64,000 nucleotides of DNA from Apostichopus japonicus. Lineage: Eukaryota > Echinodermata > Holothuroidea > Aspidochirotida > Stichopodidae. The notes below the pieces were generated by a model. The model was not told the DNA's origin. It ran no database searches and was given only the letters and a program-made list of their open reading frames with translations. The translations under genes were made by a program, and so were the position numbers. Within the stretch, counting starts at the first letter, position 1. Each line of letters begins with the position of its first letter. Of the stretch, positions 22,424 through 33,963 are shown piece by piece. The DNA lies in contig NC_092567.1 in NCBI RefSeq assembly GCF_037975245.1, positions 231,501 to 295,500 on the forward strand, written 5' to 3'.

Positions 22424-23732
22424 CCAGTATCAGACGTGTCTCAAAACCAACGGCTCTTTTAAGGGCCATCCAAATCACTAAAAGGGCTACTCTCGCTACT
22501 CCTCAAACATGCATTTGTCTTTGTCTACTTTATTTCATTATCAAATTCCCCCCCCCCCACCCCCGCCCCTCTCCACCCGAACACCACCACAACACTTGTT
22601 CTCAGTCAATAAAATGACGGAGACCGGCAATTCAAACAGATTTCATGTTCAAAATGCAAAAGCCGAAAGGGCATCCCGTAAATAATCAATTTCGAGAATA
22701 TGGAAGTATCCCTTCCTTCCATCGTCTCTCACTCCCAGACGCAAACTAATGAAACAATCAAAACTTAAAATCCGCTGCCAAACACACTTGCGGACACCCG
22801 CACGAAGTTGTTAACCGTGCATATAGATATAAGGATATTTGTGCTATGTATGGGCTATTAAAACGATTGTCCATAACAATTTGGAAAAGGAAAATCTAAC
22901 AAACCTGATCTTCGAAAATTACGCAACTACTTTTAACTGCAATATGAGTCACTGCGGCGAGCTGGTCCCAATTTTGTCGGAGACACTTGCACGACGATAG
23001 GGTCGGTGCGATAAATGCGAGGGCAATTCCTAATCGAGTCAGGTCAATATTCAGAAAATCAGTGGTGATCAAGTGATGGGCATCCGTCGAAAAGGTTAAC
23101 CGTATGGAAAAGTCCACAAAAGAAGCTAGCAGGGTGACTTTTTGTACATGTTTCCAGTTATCATCATTCCTCTGGATGCTTGCATGTTAAACCTTTCTAA
23201 ATAAACTACCGATGGTGCAAAACTCGGGAGGATTACATGTGATTACGGCATCTAAGCAATTCGTTGCAGGTATCGTATGGTAGGTACGTAGCCCAAATTC
23301 ATATAGTATGCAGTAAGCCATATGTCTGCAGTCGTTCCATTGCACACAAAATACATCGCAGAAAGAAAGTTTAACGGATGGTTGAACTTCTCCTTAGTCT
23401 GATCGCTTATGATGGTGACACCTTGAATTAACTCTTGATGCAATTTTCATTTCAATTCATTACACTTAAGTGTCTGAAACTGCCAGACAATATATAGACG
23501 TGTATGTATTAGTTGCGAATGAAAACTTTTGACTTCTATTCTTGTCCGAAAATAGAGCACGACAAGCTTCGAATCGGTACTTTGAAAACTATCACACGAT
23601 TGTTTAGATTGAGCTCCTTTCGCCTATTCTGGTTTAGTTTTACCAAAGGCAGTGAAAGTATCTAGAATTTTGAATTGAATAAAACAATTTAAAACAAGTA
23701 GTGCTTGTACGTCAGTGTGATTAGGTCCACGA

Positions 23733-23737
23733 CCAAT
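23733..23737 (+). promoter_or_regulatory. CCAAT box of H1 (representative, type A copy 1)
   Basis: GACCAATCA at -143 from the ATG, present in every complete unit (-146 in type B). CCAAT boxes are standard in H1 promoters. I did not find a clear H1 AC box (AAACACA) just upstream. Confidence 0.65.
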
Positions 23738-23782
23738 CAAGACAGAGATCGACGGGTAGTTTCGTTCACGTCCGCCAGAGCT

Positions 23783-23789
23783 AATATAG
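23783..23789 (+). promoter_or_regulatory. TATA-like element of H1 (representative, type A copy 1)
   Basis: CTAATATAGT, about -92 from the ATG and about 50 bp after the CCAAT box. Type B has CTAATATATTAAAC at the same place. Position fits a 5'UTR of roughly 60 nt. Confidence 0.5.
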
Positions 23790-23875
23790 TAACAAAAAAG
23801 AGTCAAAATTACAAAACAAACATACATTTGATATCGTTCTAACCTGACCCGACAGCAAATAGCAACACGAGAAAG

Positions 23876-24439
23876 ATGTCCGCAGTCGTTGCAAAGAGAC
23901 CTGCTCAACCAAGCACCCTCGATATGATCGTCAAGGCGATAACAACCAGGCATGAAGCTAGAGGTTCATCCGTAGCCGGCATTAAGTCAACCCTACAAGC
24001 AATGGAGTTTGACACAAAGAAGAAGAACACCCTCATCAACTCGGCACTCAAGAGAGGAGTAGCAACCGGTGTGTTGAAGCAAGTCAAAGGCGTCGGCGCA
24101 ACGGGAACTTTCAAGATCGACACCAATTCAGCGAAGGCAGCCGAAAAGGCCAAGGCGCAGAAGGAGAAAGAAAGGGCAAAGACAGCTGCCAAGAAACAGA
24201 AAGAAAAGGAGCAGAAAGCCGCAGTACGAGAGAAAGCTAAGGCCAAGAAGGCTGCTGCTAAGTCAAAGAAACCCTCACCGAAAGCTAAGAAAACGACCAA
24301 GCCAAAGAAGAAAACCACCAAGACACCCACCAAGAAAGCCGTAGTCAAGAAAGCCGTAGTCAAGAAAGCCGTGAAACCGAAGAAAACAGTTAAGCCCAAG
24401 ACGTCCGCCACCAAACCTAAGAAGACAACTAAGAAGTAG
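23876..24439 (+). CDS. linker histone H1, type A copy 1
   Basis: 187 aa, single exon. Residues 1-11 are a short N-tail, about 12-81 the winged-helix globular domain (STLDMIVKAI, GSSVAGIKSTL, LINSALKRGVATGVLKQVKG, GATGTFKI), and 82-187 a Lys/Ala-rich tail with TPTKK, SPKAKK and repeated KKAVV. It binds linker DNA at the nucleosome entry/exit and compacts chromatin. The start has an A at -3 and a CCAAT box and TATA-like element upstream. The stem-loop is at 24468-24483, followed by 13 C and AATAAA at 24626. Intronless with a histone stem-loop, so replication-dependent type is likely. Next unit starts 2018 bp on. Confidence 0.95.
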   Translation: MSAVVAKRPAQPSTLDMIVKAITTRHEARGSSVAGIKSTLQAMEFDTKKKNTLINSALKRGVATGVLKQVKGVGATGTFKIDTNSAKAAEKAKAQKEKERAKTAAKKQKEKEQKAAVREKAKAKKAAAKSKKPSPKAKKTTKPKKKTTKTPTKKAVVKKAVVKKAVKPKKTVKPKTSATKPKKTTKK

Positions 24440-24467
24440 CCAGTATCAGACGTGTCTCAAAACCAAC

Positions 24468-24483
24468 GGCTCTTTTAAGGGCC
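24468..24483 (+). terminator. histone 3' stem-loop (representative; 29-44 nt after every H1 stop)
   Basis: Six-base-pair stem GGCTCT/AGGGCC with one G-U pair and loop TTTA, flanked by AACCAAC and ATCCA, as in the SLBP-binding element of replication-dependent histone mRNAs. The stem is the same in type A and B. A weak purine-rich element (CTAAAAGGG in A, CTGAAAGGG in B) follows about 10 nt later and may be the U7-binding downstream element. Confidence 0.9.
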
Positions 24484-24625
24484 ATCCAAATCACTAAAAG
24501 GGCTACTCTCGCTACTCCTCAAACATGCATTTGTCTTTGTCTACTTTATTTCATTATCAAATTCCCCCCCCCCCCCACCCCCGCCCCTCTCCACCCGAAC
24601 ACCACCACAACACTTGTTCTCAGTC

Positions 24626-24631
24626 AATAAA
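24626..24631 (+). terminator. downstream poly(A) signal of H1 (representative)
   Basis: AATAAA in CAGTCAATAAAATGACGG, about 190 nt after the stop and past the poly-C tract; kept in both unit types. Confidence 0.5.
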
Positions 24632-25893
24632 ATGACGGAGACCGGCAATTCAAACAGATTTCATGTTCAAAATGCAAAAGCCGAAAGGGCATCCCGTAAA
24701 TAATCAATTTCGAGAATATGGAAGTATCCCTTCCTTCCATCGTCTCTCACTCCCAGACGCAAACTAATGAAACAATCAAAACTTAAAATCCGCTGCCAAA
24801 CACACTTGCGGACACCCGCACGAAGTTGTTAACCGTGCATATAGATATAAGGATATTTGTGCTATGTATGGGCTATTAAAACGATTGTCCATAACAATTT
24901 GGAAAAGGAAAATCTAACAAACCTGATCTTCGAAAATTACGCAACTACTTTTAACTGCAATATGAGTCACTGCGGCGAGCTGGTCCCAATTTTGTCGGAG
25001 ACACTTGCACGACGATAGGGTCGGTGCGATAAATGCGAGGGCAATTCCTAATCGAGTCAGGTCAATATTCAGAAAATCAGTGGTGATCAAGTGATGGGCA
25101 TCCGTCGAAAAGGTTAACCGTATGGAAAAGTCCACAAAAGAAGCTAGCAGGGTGACTTTTTGTACATGTTTCCAGTTATCATCATTCCTCTGGATGCTTG
25201 CATGTTAAACCTTTCTAAATAAACTACCGATGGTGCAAAACTCGGGAGGATTACATGTGATTACGGCATCTAAGCAATTCGTTGCAGGTATCGTATGGTA
25301 GGTACGTAGCCCAAATTCATATAGTATGCAGTAAGCCATATGTCTGCAGTCGTTCCATTGCACACAAAATACATCGCAGAAAGAAAGTTTAACGGATGGT
25401 TGAACTTCTCCTTAGTCTGATCGCTTATGATGGTGACACCTTGAATTAACTCTTGATGCAATTTTCATTTCAATTCATTACACTTAAGTGTCTGAAACTG
25501 CCAGACAATATATAGACGTGTATGTATTAGTTGCGAATGAAAACTTTTGACTTCTATTCTTGTCCGAAAATAGAGCACGACAAGCTTCGAATCGGTACTT
25601 TGAAAACTATCACACGATTGTTTAGATTGAGCTCCTTTCGCCTATTCTGGTTTAGTTTTACCAAAGGCAGTGAAAGTATCTAGAATTTTGAATTGAATAA
25701 AACAATTTAAAACAAGTAGTGCTTGTACGTCAGTGTGATTAGGTCCACGACCAATCAAGACAGAGATCGACGGGTAGTTTCGTTCACGTCCGCCAGAGCT
25801 AATATAGTAACAAAAAAGAGTCAAAATTACAAAACAAACATACATTTGATATCGTTCTAACCTGACCCGACAGCAAATAGCAACACGAGAAAG

Positions 25894-26457
25894 ATGTCCG
25901 CAGTCGTTGCAAAGAGACCTGCTCAACCAAGCACCCTCGATATGATCGTCAAGGCGATAACAACCAGGCATGAAGCTAGAGGTTCATCCGTAGCCGGCAT
26001 TAAGTCAACCCTACAAGCAATGGAGTTTGACACAAAGAAGAAGAACACCCTCATCAACTCGGCACTCAAGAGAGGAGTAGCAACCGGTGTGTTGAAGCAA
26101 GTCAAAGGCGTCGGCGCAACGGGAACTTTCAAGATCGACACCAATTCAGCGAAGGCAGCCGAAAAGGCCAAGGCGCAGAAGGAGAAAGAAAGGGCAAAGA
26201 CAGCTGCCAAGAAACAGAAAGAAAAGGAGCAGAAAGCCGCAGTACGAGAGAAAGCTAAGGCCAAGAAGGCTGCTGCTAAGTCAAAGAAACCCTCACCGAA
26301 AGCTAAGAAAACGACCAAGCCAAAGAAGAAAACCACCAAGACACCCACCAAGAAAGCCGTAGTCAAGAAAGCCGTAGTCAAGAAAGCCGTGAAACCGAAG
26401 AAAACAGTTAAGCCCAAGACGTCCGCCACCAAACCTAAGAAGACAACTAAGAAGTAG
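25894..26457 (+). CDS. linker histone H1, type A copy 2
   Basis: Protein identical to copy 1. Stem-loop 26486-26501; poly-C 13; 2018 bp to the next start. Confidence 0.95.
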   Translation: MSAVVAKRPAQPSTLDMIVKAITTRHEARGSSVAGIKSTLQAMEFDTKKKNTLINSALKRGVATGVLKQVKGVGATGTFKIDTNSAKAAEKAKAQKEKERAKTAAKKQKEKEQKAAVREKAKAKKAAAKSKKPSPKAKKTTKPKKKTTKTPTKKAVVKKAVVKKAVKPKKTVKPKTSATKPKKTTKK

Positions 26458-27911
26458 CCAGTATCAGACGTGTCTCAAAACCAACGGCTCTTTTAAGGGC
26501 CATCCAAATCACTAAAAGGGCTACTCTCGCTACTCCTCAAACATGCATTTGTCTTTGTCTACTTTATTTCATTATCAAATTCCCCCCCCCCCCCACCCCC
26601 GCCCCTCTCCACCCGAACACCACCACAACACTTGTTCTCAGTCAATAAAATGACGGAGACCGGCAATTCAAACAGATTTCATGTTCAAAATGCAAAAGCC
26701 GAAAGGGCATCCCGTAAATAATCAATTTCGAGAATATGGAAGTATCCCTTCCTTCCATCGTCTCTCACTCCCAGACGCAAACTAATGAAACAATCAAAAC
26801 TTAAAATCCGCTGCCAAACACACTTGCGGACACCCGCACGAAGTTGTTAACCGTGCATATAGATATAAGGATATTTGTGCTATGTATGGGCTATTAAAAC
26901 GATTGTCCATAACAATTTGGAAAAGGAAAATCTAACAAACCTGATCTTCGAAAATTACGCAACTACTTTTAACTGCAATATGAGTCACTGCGGCGAGCTG
27001 GTCCCAATTTTGTCGGAGACACTTGCACGACGATAGGGTCGGTGCGATAAATGCGAGGGCAATTCCTAATCGAGTCAGGTCAATATTCAGAAAATCAGTG
27101 GTGATCAAGTGATGGGCATCCGTCGAAAAGGTTAACCGTATGGAAAAGTCCACAAAAGAAGCTAGCAGGGTGACTTTTTGTACATGTTTCCAGTTATCAT
27201 CATTCCTCTGGATGCTTGCATGTTAAACCTTTCTAAATAAACTACCGATGGTGCAAAACTCGGGAGGATTACATGTGATTACGGCATCTAAGCAATTCGT
27301 TGCAGGTATCGTATGGTAGGTACGTAGCCCAAATTCATATAGTATGCAGTAAGCCATATGTCTGCAGTCGTTCCATTGCACACAAAATACATCGCAGAAA
27401 GAAAGTTTAACGGATGGTTGAACTTCTCCTTAGTCTGATCGCTTATGATGGTGACACCTTGAATTAACTCTTGATGCAATTTTCATTTCAATTCATTACA
27501 CTTAAGTGTCTGAAACTGCCAGACAATATATAGACGTGTATGTATTAGTTGCGAATGAAAACTTTTGACTTCTATTCTTGTCCGAAAATAGAGCACGACA
27601 AGCTTCGAATCGGTACTTTGAAAACTATCACACGATTGTTTAGATTGAGCTCCTTTCGCCTATTCTGGTTTAGTTTTACCAAAGGCAGTGAAAGTATCTA
27701 GAATTTTGAATTGAATAAAACAATTTAAAACAAGTAGTGCTTGTACGTCAGTGTGATTAGGTCCACGACCAATCAAGACAGAGATCGACGGGTAGTTTCG
27801 TTCACGTCCGCCAGAGCTAATATAGTAACAAAAAAGAGTCAAAATTACAAAACAAACATACATTTGATATCGTTCTAACCTGACCCGACAGCAAATAGCA
27901 ACACGAGAAAG

Positions 27912-28475
27912 ATGTCCGCAGTCGTTGCAAAGAGACCTGCTCAACCAAGCACCCTCGATATGATCGTCAAGGCGATAACAACCAGGCATGAAGCTAGAGG
28001 TTCATCCGTAGCCGGCATTAAGTCAACCCTACAAGCAATGGAGTTTGACACAAAGAAGAAGAACACCCTCATCAACTCGGCACTCAAGAGAGGAGTAGCA
28101 ACCGGTGTGTTGAAGCAAGTCAAAGGCGTCGGCGCAACGGGAACTTTCAAGATCGACACCAATTCAGCGAAGGCAGCCGAAAAGGCCAAGGCGCAGAAGG
28201 AGAAAGAAAGGGCAAAGACAGCTGCCAAGAAACAGAAAGAAAAGGAGCAGAAAGCCGCAGTACGAGAGAAAGCTAAGGCCAAGAAGGCTGCTGCTAAGTC
28301 AAAGAAACCCTCACCGAAAGCTAAGAAAACGACCAAGCCAAAGAAGAAAACCACCAAGACACCCACCAAGAAAGCCGTAGTCAAGAAAGCCGTAGTCAAG
28401 AAAGCCGTGAAACCGAAGAAAACAGTTAAGCCCAAGACGTCCGCCACCAAACCTAAGAAGACAACTAAGAAGTAG
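27912..28475 (+). CDS. linker histone H1, type A copy 3
   Basis: Protein identical to copy 1. Stem-loop 28504-28519; poly-C 13; 2018 bp to the next start. Confidence 0.95.
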   Translation: MSAVVAKRPAQPSTLDMIVKAITTRHEARGSSVAGIKSTLQAMEFDTKKKNTLINSALKRGVATGVLKQVKGVGATGTFKIDTNSAKAAEKAKAQKEKERAKTAAKKQKEKEQKAAVREKAKAKKAAAKSKKPSPKAKKTTKPKKKTTKTPTKKAVVKKAVVKKAVKPKKTVKPKTSATKPKKTTKK

Positions 28476-29929
28476 CCAGTATCAGACGTGTCTCAAAACC
28501 AACGGCTCTTTTAAGGGCCATCCAAATCACTAAAAGGGCTACTCTCGCTACTCCTCAAACATGCATTTGTCTTTGTCTACTTTATTTCATTATCAAATTC
28601 CCCCCCCCCCCCACCCCCGCCCCTCTCCACCCGAACACCACCACAACACTTGTTCTCAGTCAATAAAATGACGGAGACCGGCAATTCAAACAGATTTCAT
28701 GTTCAAAATGCAAAAGCCGAAAGGGCATCCCGTAAATAATCAATTTCGAGAATATGGAAGTATCCCTTCCTTCCATCGTCTCTCACTCCCAGACGCAAAC
28801 TAATGAAACAATCAAAACTTAAAATCCGCTGCCAAACACACTTGCGGACACCCGCACGAAGTTGTTAACCGTGCATATAGATATAAGGATATTTGTGCTA
28901 TGTATGGGCTATTAAAACGATTGTCCATAACAATTTGGAAAAGGAAAATCTAACAAACCTGATCTTCGAAAATTACGCAACTACTTTTAACTGCAATATG
29001 AGTCACTGCGGCGAGCTGGTCCCAATTTTGTCGGAGACACTTGCACGACGATAGGGTCGGTGCGATAAATGCGAGGGCAATTCCTAATCGAGTCAGGTCA
29101 ATATTCAGAAAATCAGTGGTGATCAAGTGATGGGCATCCGTCGAAAAGGTTAACCGTATGGAAAAGTCCACAAAAGAAGCTAGCAGGGTGACTTTTTGTA
29201 CATGTTTCCAGTTATCATCATTCCTCTGGATGCTTGCATGTTAAACCTTTCTAAATAAACTACCGATGGTGCAAAACTCGGGAGGATTACATGTGATTAC
29301 GGCATCTAAGCAATTCGTTGCAGGTATCGTATGGTAGGTACGTAGCCCAAATTCATATAGTATGCAGTAAGCCATATGTCTGCAGTCGTTCCATTGCACA
29401 CAAAATACATCGCAGAAAGAAAGTTTAACGGATGGTTGAACTTCTCCTTAGTCTGATCGCTTATGATGGTGACACCTTGAATTAACTCTTGATGCAATTT
29501 TCATTTCAATTCATTACACTTAAGTGTCTGAAACTGCCAGACAATATATAGACGTGTATGTATTAGTTGCGAATGAAAACTTTTGACTTCTATTCTTGTC
29601 CGAAAATAGAGCACGACAAGCTTCGAATCGGTACTTTGAAAACTATCACACGATTGTTTAGATTGAGCTCCTTTCGCCTATTCTGGTTTAGTTTTACCAA
29701 AGGCAGTGAAAGTATCTAGAATTTTGAATTGAATAAAACAATTTAAAACAAGTAGTGCTTGTACGTCAGTGTGATTAGGTCCACGACCAATCAAGACAGA
29801 GATCGACGGGTAGTTTCGTTCACGTCCGCCAGAGCTAATATAGTAACAAAAAAGAGTCAAAATTACAAAACAAACATACATTTGATATCGTTCTAACCTG
29901 ACCCGACAGCAAATAGCAACACGAGAAAG

Positions 29930-30493
29930 ATGTCCGCAGTCGTTGCAAAGAGACCTGCTCAACCAAGCACCCTCGATATGATCGTCAAGGCGATAACAAC
30001 CAGGCATGAAGCTAGAGGTTCATCCGTAGCCGGCATTAAGTCAACCCTACAAGCAATGGAGTTTGACACAAAGAAGAAGAACACCCTCATCAACTCGGCA
30101 CTCAAGAGAGGAGTAGCAACCGGTGTGTTGAAGCAAGTCAAAGGCGTCGGCGCAACGGGAACTTTCAAGATCGACACCAATTCAGCGAAGGCAGCCGAAA
30201 AGGCCAAGGCGCAGAAGGAGAAAGAAAGGGCAAAGACAGCTGCCAAGAAACAGAAAGAAAAGGAGCAGAAAGCCGCAGTACGAGAGAAAGCTAAGGCCAA
30301 GAAGGCTGCTGCTAAGTCAAAGAAACCCTCACCGAAAGCTAAGAAAACGACCAAGCCAAAGAAGAAAACCACCAAGACACCCACCAAGAAAGCCGTAGTC
30401 AAGAAAGCCGTAGTCAAGAAAGCCGTGAAACCGAAGAAAACAGTTAAGCCCAAGACGTCCGCCACCAAACCTAAGAAGACAACTAAGAAGTAG
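29930..30493 (+). CDS. linker histone H1, type A copy 4
   Basis: Protein identical to copy 1. Stem-loop 30522-30537; poly-C 12; 2017 bp to the next start. Confidence 0.95.
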   Translation: MSAVVAKRPAQPSTLDMIVKAITTRHEARGSSVAGIKSTLQAMEFDTKKKNTLINSALKRGVATGVLKQVKGVGATGTFKIDTNSAKAAEKAKAQKEKERAKTAAKKQKEKEQKAAVREKAKAKKAAAKSKKPSPKAKKTTKPKKKTTKTPTKKAVVKKAVVKKAVKPKKTVKPKTSATKPKKTTKK

Positions 30494-31946
30494 CCAGTAT
30501 CAGACGTGTCTCAAAACCAACGGCTCTTTTAAGGGCCATCCAAATCACTAAAAGGGCTACTCTCGCTACTCCTCAAACATGCATTTGTCTTTGTCTACTT
30601 TATTTCATTATCAAATTCCCCCCCCCCCCACCCCCGCCCCTCTCCACCCGAACACCACCACAACACTTGTTCTCAGTCAATAAAATGACGGAGACCGGCA
30701 ATTCAAACAGATTTCATGTTCAAAATGCAAAAGCCGAAAGGGCATCCCGTAAATAATCAATTTCGAGAATATGGAAGTATCCCTTCCTTCCATCGTCTCT
30801 CACTCCCAGACGCAAACTAATGAAACAATCAAAACTTAAAATCCGCTGCCAAACACACTTGCGGACACCCGCACGAAGTTGTTAACCGTGCATATAGATA
30901 TAAGGATATTTGTGCTATGTATGGGCTATTAAAACGATTGTCCATAACAATTTGGAAAAGGAAAATCTAACAAACCTGATCTTCGAAAATTACGCAACTA
31001 CTTTTAACTGCAATATGAGTCACTGCGGCGAGCTGGTCCCAATTTTGTCGGAGACACTTGCACGACGATAGGGTCGGTGCGATAAATGCGAGGGCAATTC
31101 CTAATCGAGTCAGGTCAATATTCAGAAAATCAGTGGTGATCAAGTGATGGGCATCCGTCGAAAAGGTTAACCGTATGGAAAAGTCCACAAAAGAAGCTAG
31201 CAGGGTGACTTTTTGTACATGTTTCCAGTTATCATCATTCCTCTGGATGCTTGCATGTTAAACCTTTCTAAATAAACTACCGATGGTGCAAAACTCGGGA
31301 GGATTACATGTGATTACGGCATCTAAGCAATTCGTTGCAGGTATCGTATGGTAGGTACGTAGCCCAAATTCATATAGTATGCAGTAAGCCATATGTCTGC
31401 AGTCGTTCCATTGCACACAAAATACATCGCAGAAAGAAAGTTTAACGGATGGTTGAACTTCTCCTTAGTCTGATCGCTTATGATGGTGACACCTTGAATT
31501 AACTCTTGATGCAATTTTCATTTCAATTCATTACACTTAAGTGTCTGAAACTGCCAGACAATATATAGACGTGTATGTATTAGTTGCGAATGAAAACTTT
31601 TGACTTCTATTCTTGTCCGAAAATAGAGCACGACAAGCTTCGAATCGGTACTTTGAAAACTATCACACGATTGTTTAGATTGAGCTCCTTTCGCCTATTC
31701 TGGTTTAGTTTTACCAAAGGCAGTGAAAGTATCTAGAATTTTGAATTGAATAAAACAATTTAAAACAAGTAGTGCTTGTACGTCAGTGTGATTAGGTCCA
31801 CGACCAATCAAGACAGAGATCGACGGGTAGTTTCGTTCACGTCCGCCAGAGCTAATATAGTAACAAAAAAGAGTCAAAATTACAAAACAAACATACATTT
31901 GATATCGTTCTAACCTGACCCGACAGCAAATAGCAACACGAGAAAG

Positions 31947-32510
31947 ATGTCCGCAGTCGTTGCAAAGAGACCTGCTCAACCAAGCACCCTCGATATGATC
32001 GTCAAGGCGATAACAACCAGGCATGAAGCTAGAGGTTCATCCGTAGCCGGCATTAAGTCAACCCTACAAGCAATGGAGTTTGACACAAAGAAGAAGAACA
32101 CCCTCATCAACTCGGCACTCAAGAGAGGAGTAGCAACCGGTGTGTTGAAGCAAGTCAAAGGCGTCGGCGCAACGGGAACTTTCAAGATCGACACCAATTC
32201 AGCGAAGGCAGCCGAAAAGGCCAAGGCGCAGAAGGAGAAAGAAAGGGCAAAGACAGCTGCCAAGAAACAGAAAGAAAAGGAGCAGAAAGCCGCAGTACGA
32301 GAGAAAGCTAAGGCCAAGAAGGCTGCTGCTAAGTCAAAGAAACCCTCACCGAAAGCTAAGAAAACGACCAAGCCAAAGAAGAAAACCACCAAGACACCCA
32401 CCAAGAAAGCCGTAGTCAAGAAAGCCGTAGTCAAGAAAGCCGTGAAACCGAAGAAAACAGTTAAGCCCAAGACGTCCGCCACCAAACCTAAGAAGACAAC
32501 TAAGAAGTAG
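31947..32510 (+). CDS. linker histone H1, type A copy 5
   Basis: Protein identical to copy 1. Stem-loop 32539-32554; poly-C 12; 2017 bp to the next start. Confidence 0.95.
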   Translation: MSAVVAKRPAQPSTLDMIVKAITTRHEARGSSVAGIKSTLQAMEFDTKKKNTLINSALKRGVATGVLKQVKGVGATGTFKIDTNSAKAAEKAKAQKEKERAKTAAKKQKEKEQKAAVREKAKAKKAAAKSKKPSPKAKKTTKPKKKTTKTPTKKAVVKKAVVKKAVKPKKTVKPKTSATKPKKTTKK

Positions 32511-33963
32511 CCAGTATCAGACGTGTCTCAAAACCAACGGCTCTTTTAAGGGCCATCCAAATCACTAAAAGGGCTACTCTCGCTACTCCTCAAACATGCA
32601 TTTGTCTTTGTCTACTTTATTTCATTATCAAATTCCCCCCCCCCCCACCCCCGCCCCTCTCCACCCGAACACCACCACAACACTTGTTCTCAGTCAATAA
32701 AATGACGGAGACCGGCAATTCAAACAGATTTCATGTTCAAAATGCAAAAGCCGAAAGGGCATCCCGTAAATAATCAATTTCGAGAATATGGAAGTATCCC
32801 TTCCTTCCATCGTCTCTCACTCCCAGACGCAAACTAATGAAACAATCAAAACTTAAAATCCGCTGCCAAACACACTTGCGGACACCCGCACGAAGTTGTT
32901 AACCGTGCATATAGATATAAGGATATTTGTGCTATGTATGGGCTATTAAAACGATTGTCCATAACAATTTGGAAAAGGAAAATCTAACAAACCTGATCTT
33001 CGAAAATTACGCAACTACTTTTAACTGCAATATGAGTCACTGCGGCGAGCTGGTCCCAATTTTGTCGGAGACACTTGCACGACGATAGGGTCGGTGCGAT
33101 AAATGCGAGGGCAATTCCTAATCGAGTCAGGTCAATATTCAGAAAATCAGTGGTGATCAAGTGATGGGCATCCGTCGAAAAGGTTAACCGTATGGAAAAG
33201 TCCACAAAAGAAGCTAGCAGGGTGACTTTTTGTACATGTTTCCAGTTATCATCATTCCTCTGGATGCTTGCATGTTAAACCTTTCTAAATAAACTACCGA
33301 TGGTGCAAAACTCGGGAGGATTACATGTGATTACGGCATCTAAGCAATTCGTTGCAGGTATCGTATGGTAGGTACGTAGCCCAAATTCATATAGTATGCA
33401 GTAAGCCATATGTCTGCAGTCGTTCCATTGCACACAAAATACATCGCAGAAAGAAAGTTTAACGGATGGTTGAACTTCTCCTTAGTCTGATCGCTTATGA
33501 TGGTGACACCTTGAATTAACTCTTGATGCAATTTTCATTTCAATTCATTACACTTAAGTGTCTGAAACTGCCAGACAATATATAGACGTGTATGTATTAG
33601 TTGCGAATGAAAACTTTTGACTTCTATTCTTGTCCGAAAATAGAGCACGACAAGCTTCGAATCGGTACTTTGAAAACTATCACACGATTGTTTAGATTGA
33701 GCTCCTTTCGCCTATTCTGGTTTAGTTTTACCAAAGGCAGTGAAAGTATCTAGAATTTTGAATTGAATAAAACAATTTAAAACAAGTAGTGCTTGTACGT
33801 CAGTGTGATTAGGTCCACGACCAATCAAGACAGAGATCGACGGGTAGTTTCGTTCACGTCCGCCAGAGCTAATATAGTAACAAAAAAGAGTCAAAATTAC
33901 AAAACAAACATACATTTGATATCGTTCTAACCTGACCCGACAGCAAATAGCAACACGAGAAAG

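Larger units (their letters stand above)
24440..25893. other. H1 spacer (representative type A unit)
   Basis: About 1450 bp between H1 genes, holding the stem-loop, poly-C tract, AATAAA and next promoter. Short open frames occur on the minus strand, but those of 73, 63 and 109 codons are broken or absent in type B, so they are not genes. No Pol III boxes or known ncRNA seen. Confidence 0.75.

Noticed and set aside
22896-23117. 73-codon minus-strand frame in the type A spacer
   Set aside because: Frame-shifted and shortened to 61 codons in type B by a single-base insertion; not conserved as protein.
23252-23443. 63-codon minus-strand frame in the type A spacer
   Set aside because: Broken in type B by indels.
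23624-23953. 109-codon minus-strand frame over the H1 promoter in all type A units
   Set aside because: Lost in type B units and overlaps the H1 promoter and start.
23905-24414. 169-codon minus-strand frame opposite every H1 gene
   Set aside because: Antisense shadow of the lysine-rich H1 coding sequence; hydrophobic low-complexity translation with no gene signals.
24440-25893. A 5S rRNA, tRNA or snRNA gene hidden in the H1 spacer
   Set aside because: GCTTCGAATCGG vaguely resembles a B box, but there is no paired A box, no cloverleaf and no recognisable 5S, U6 or U7 sequence.
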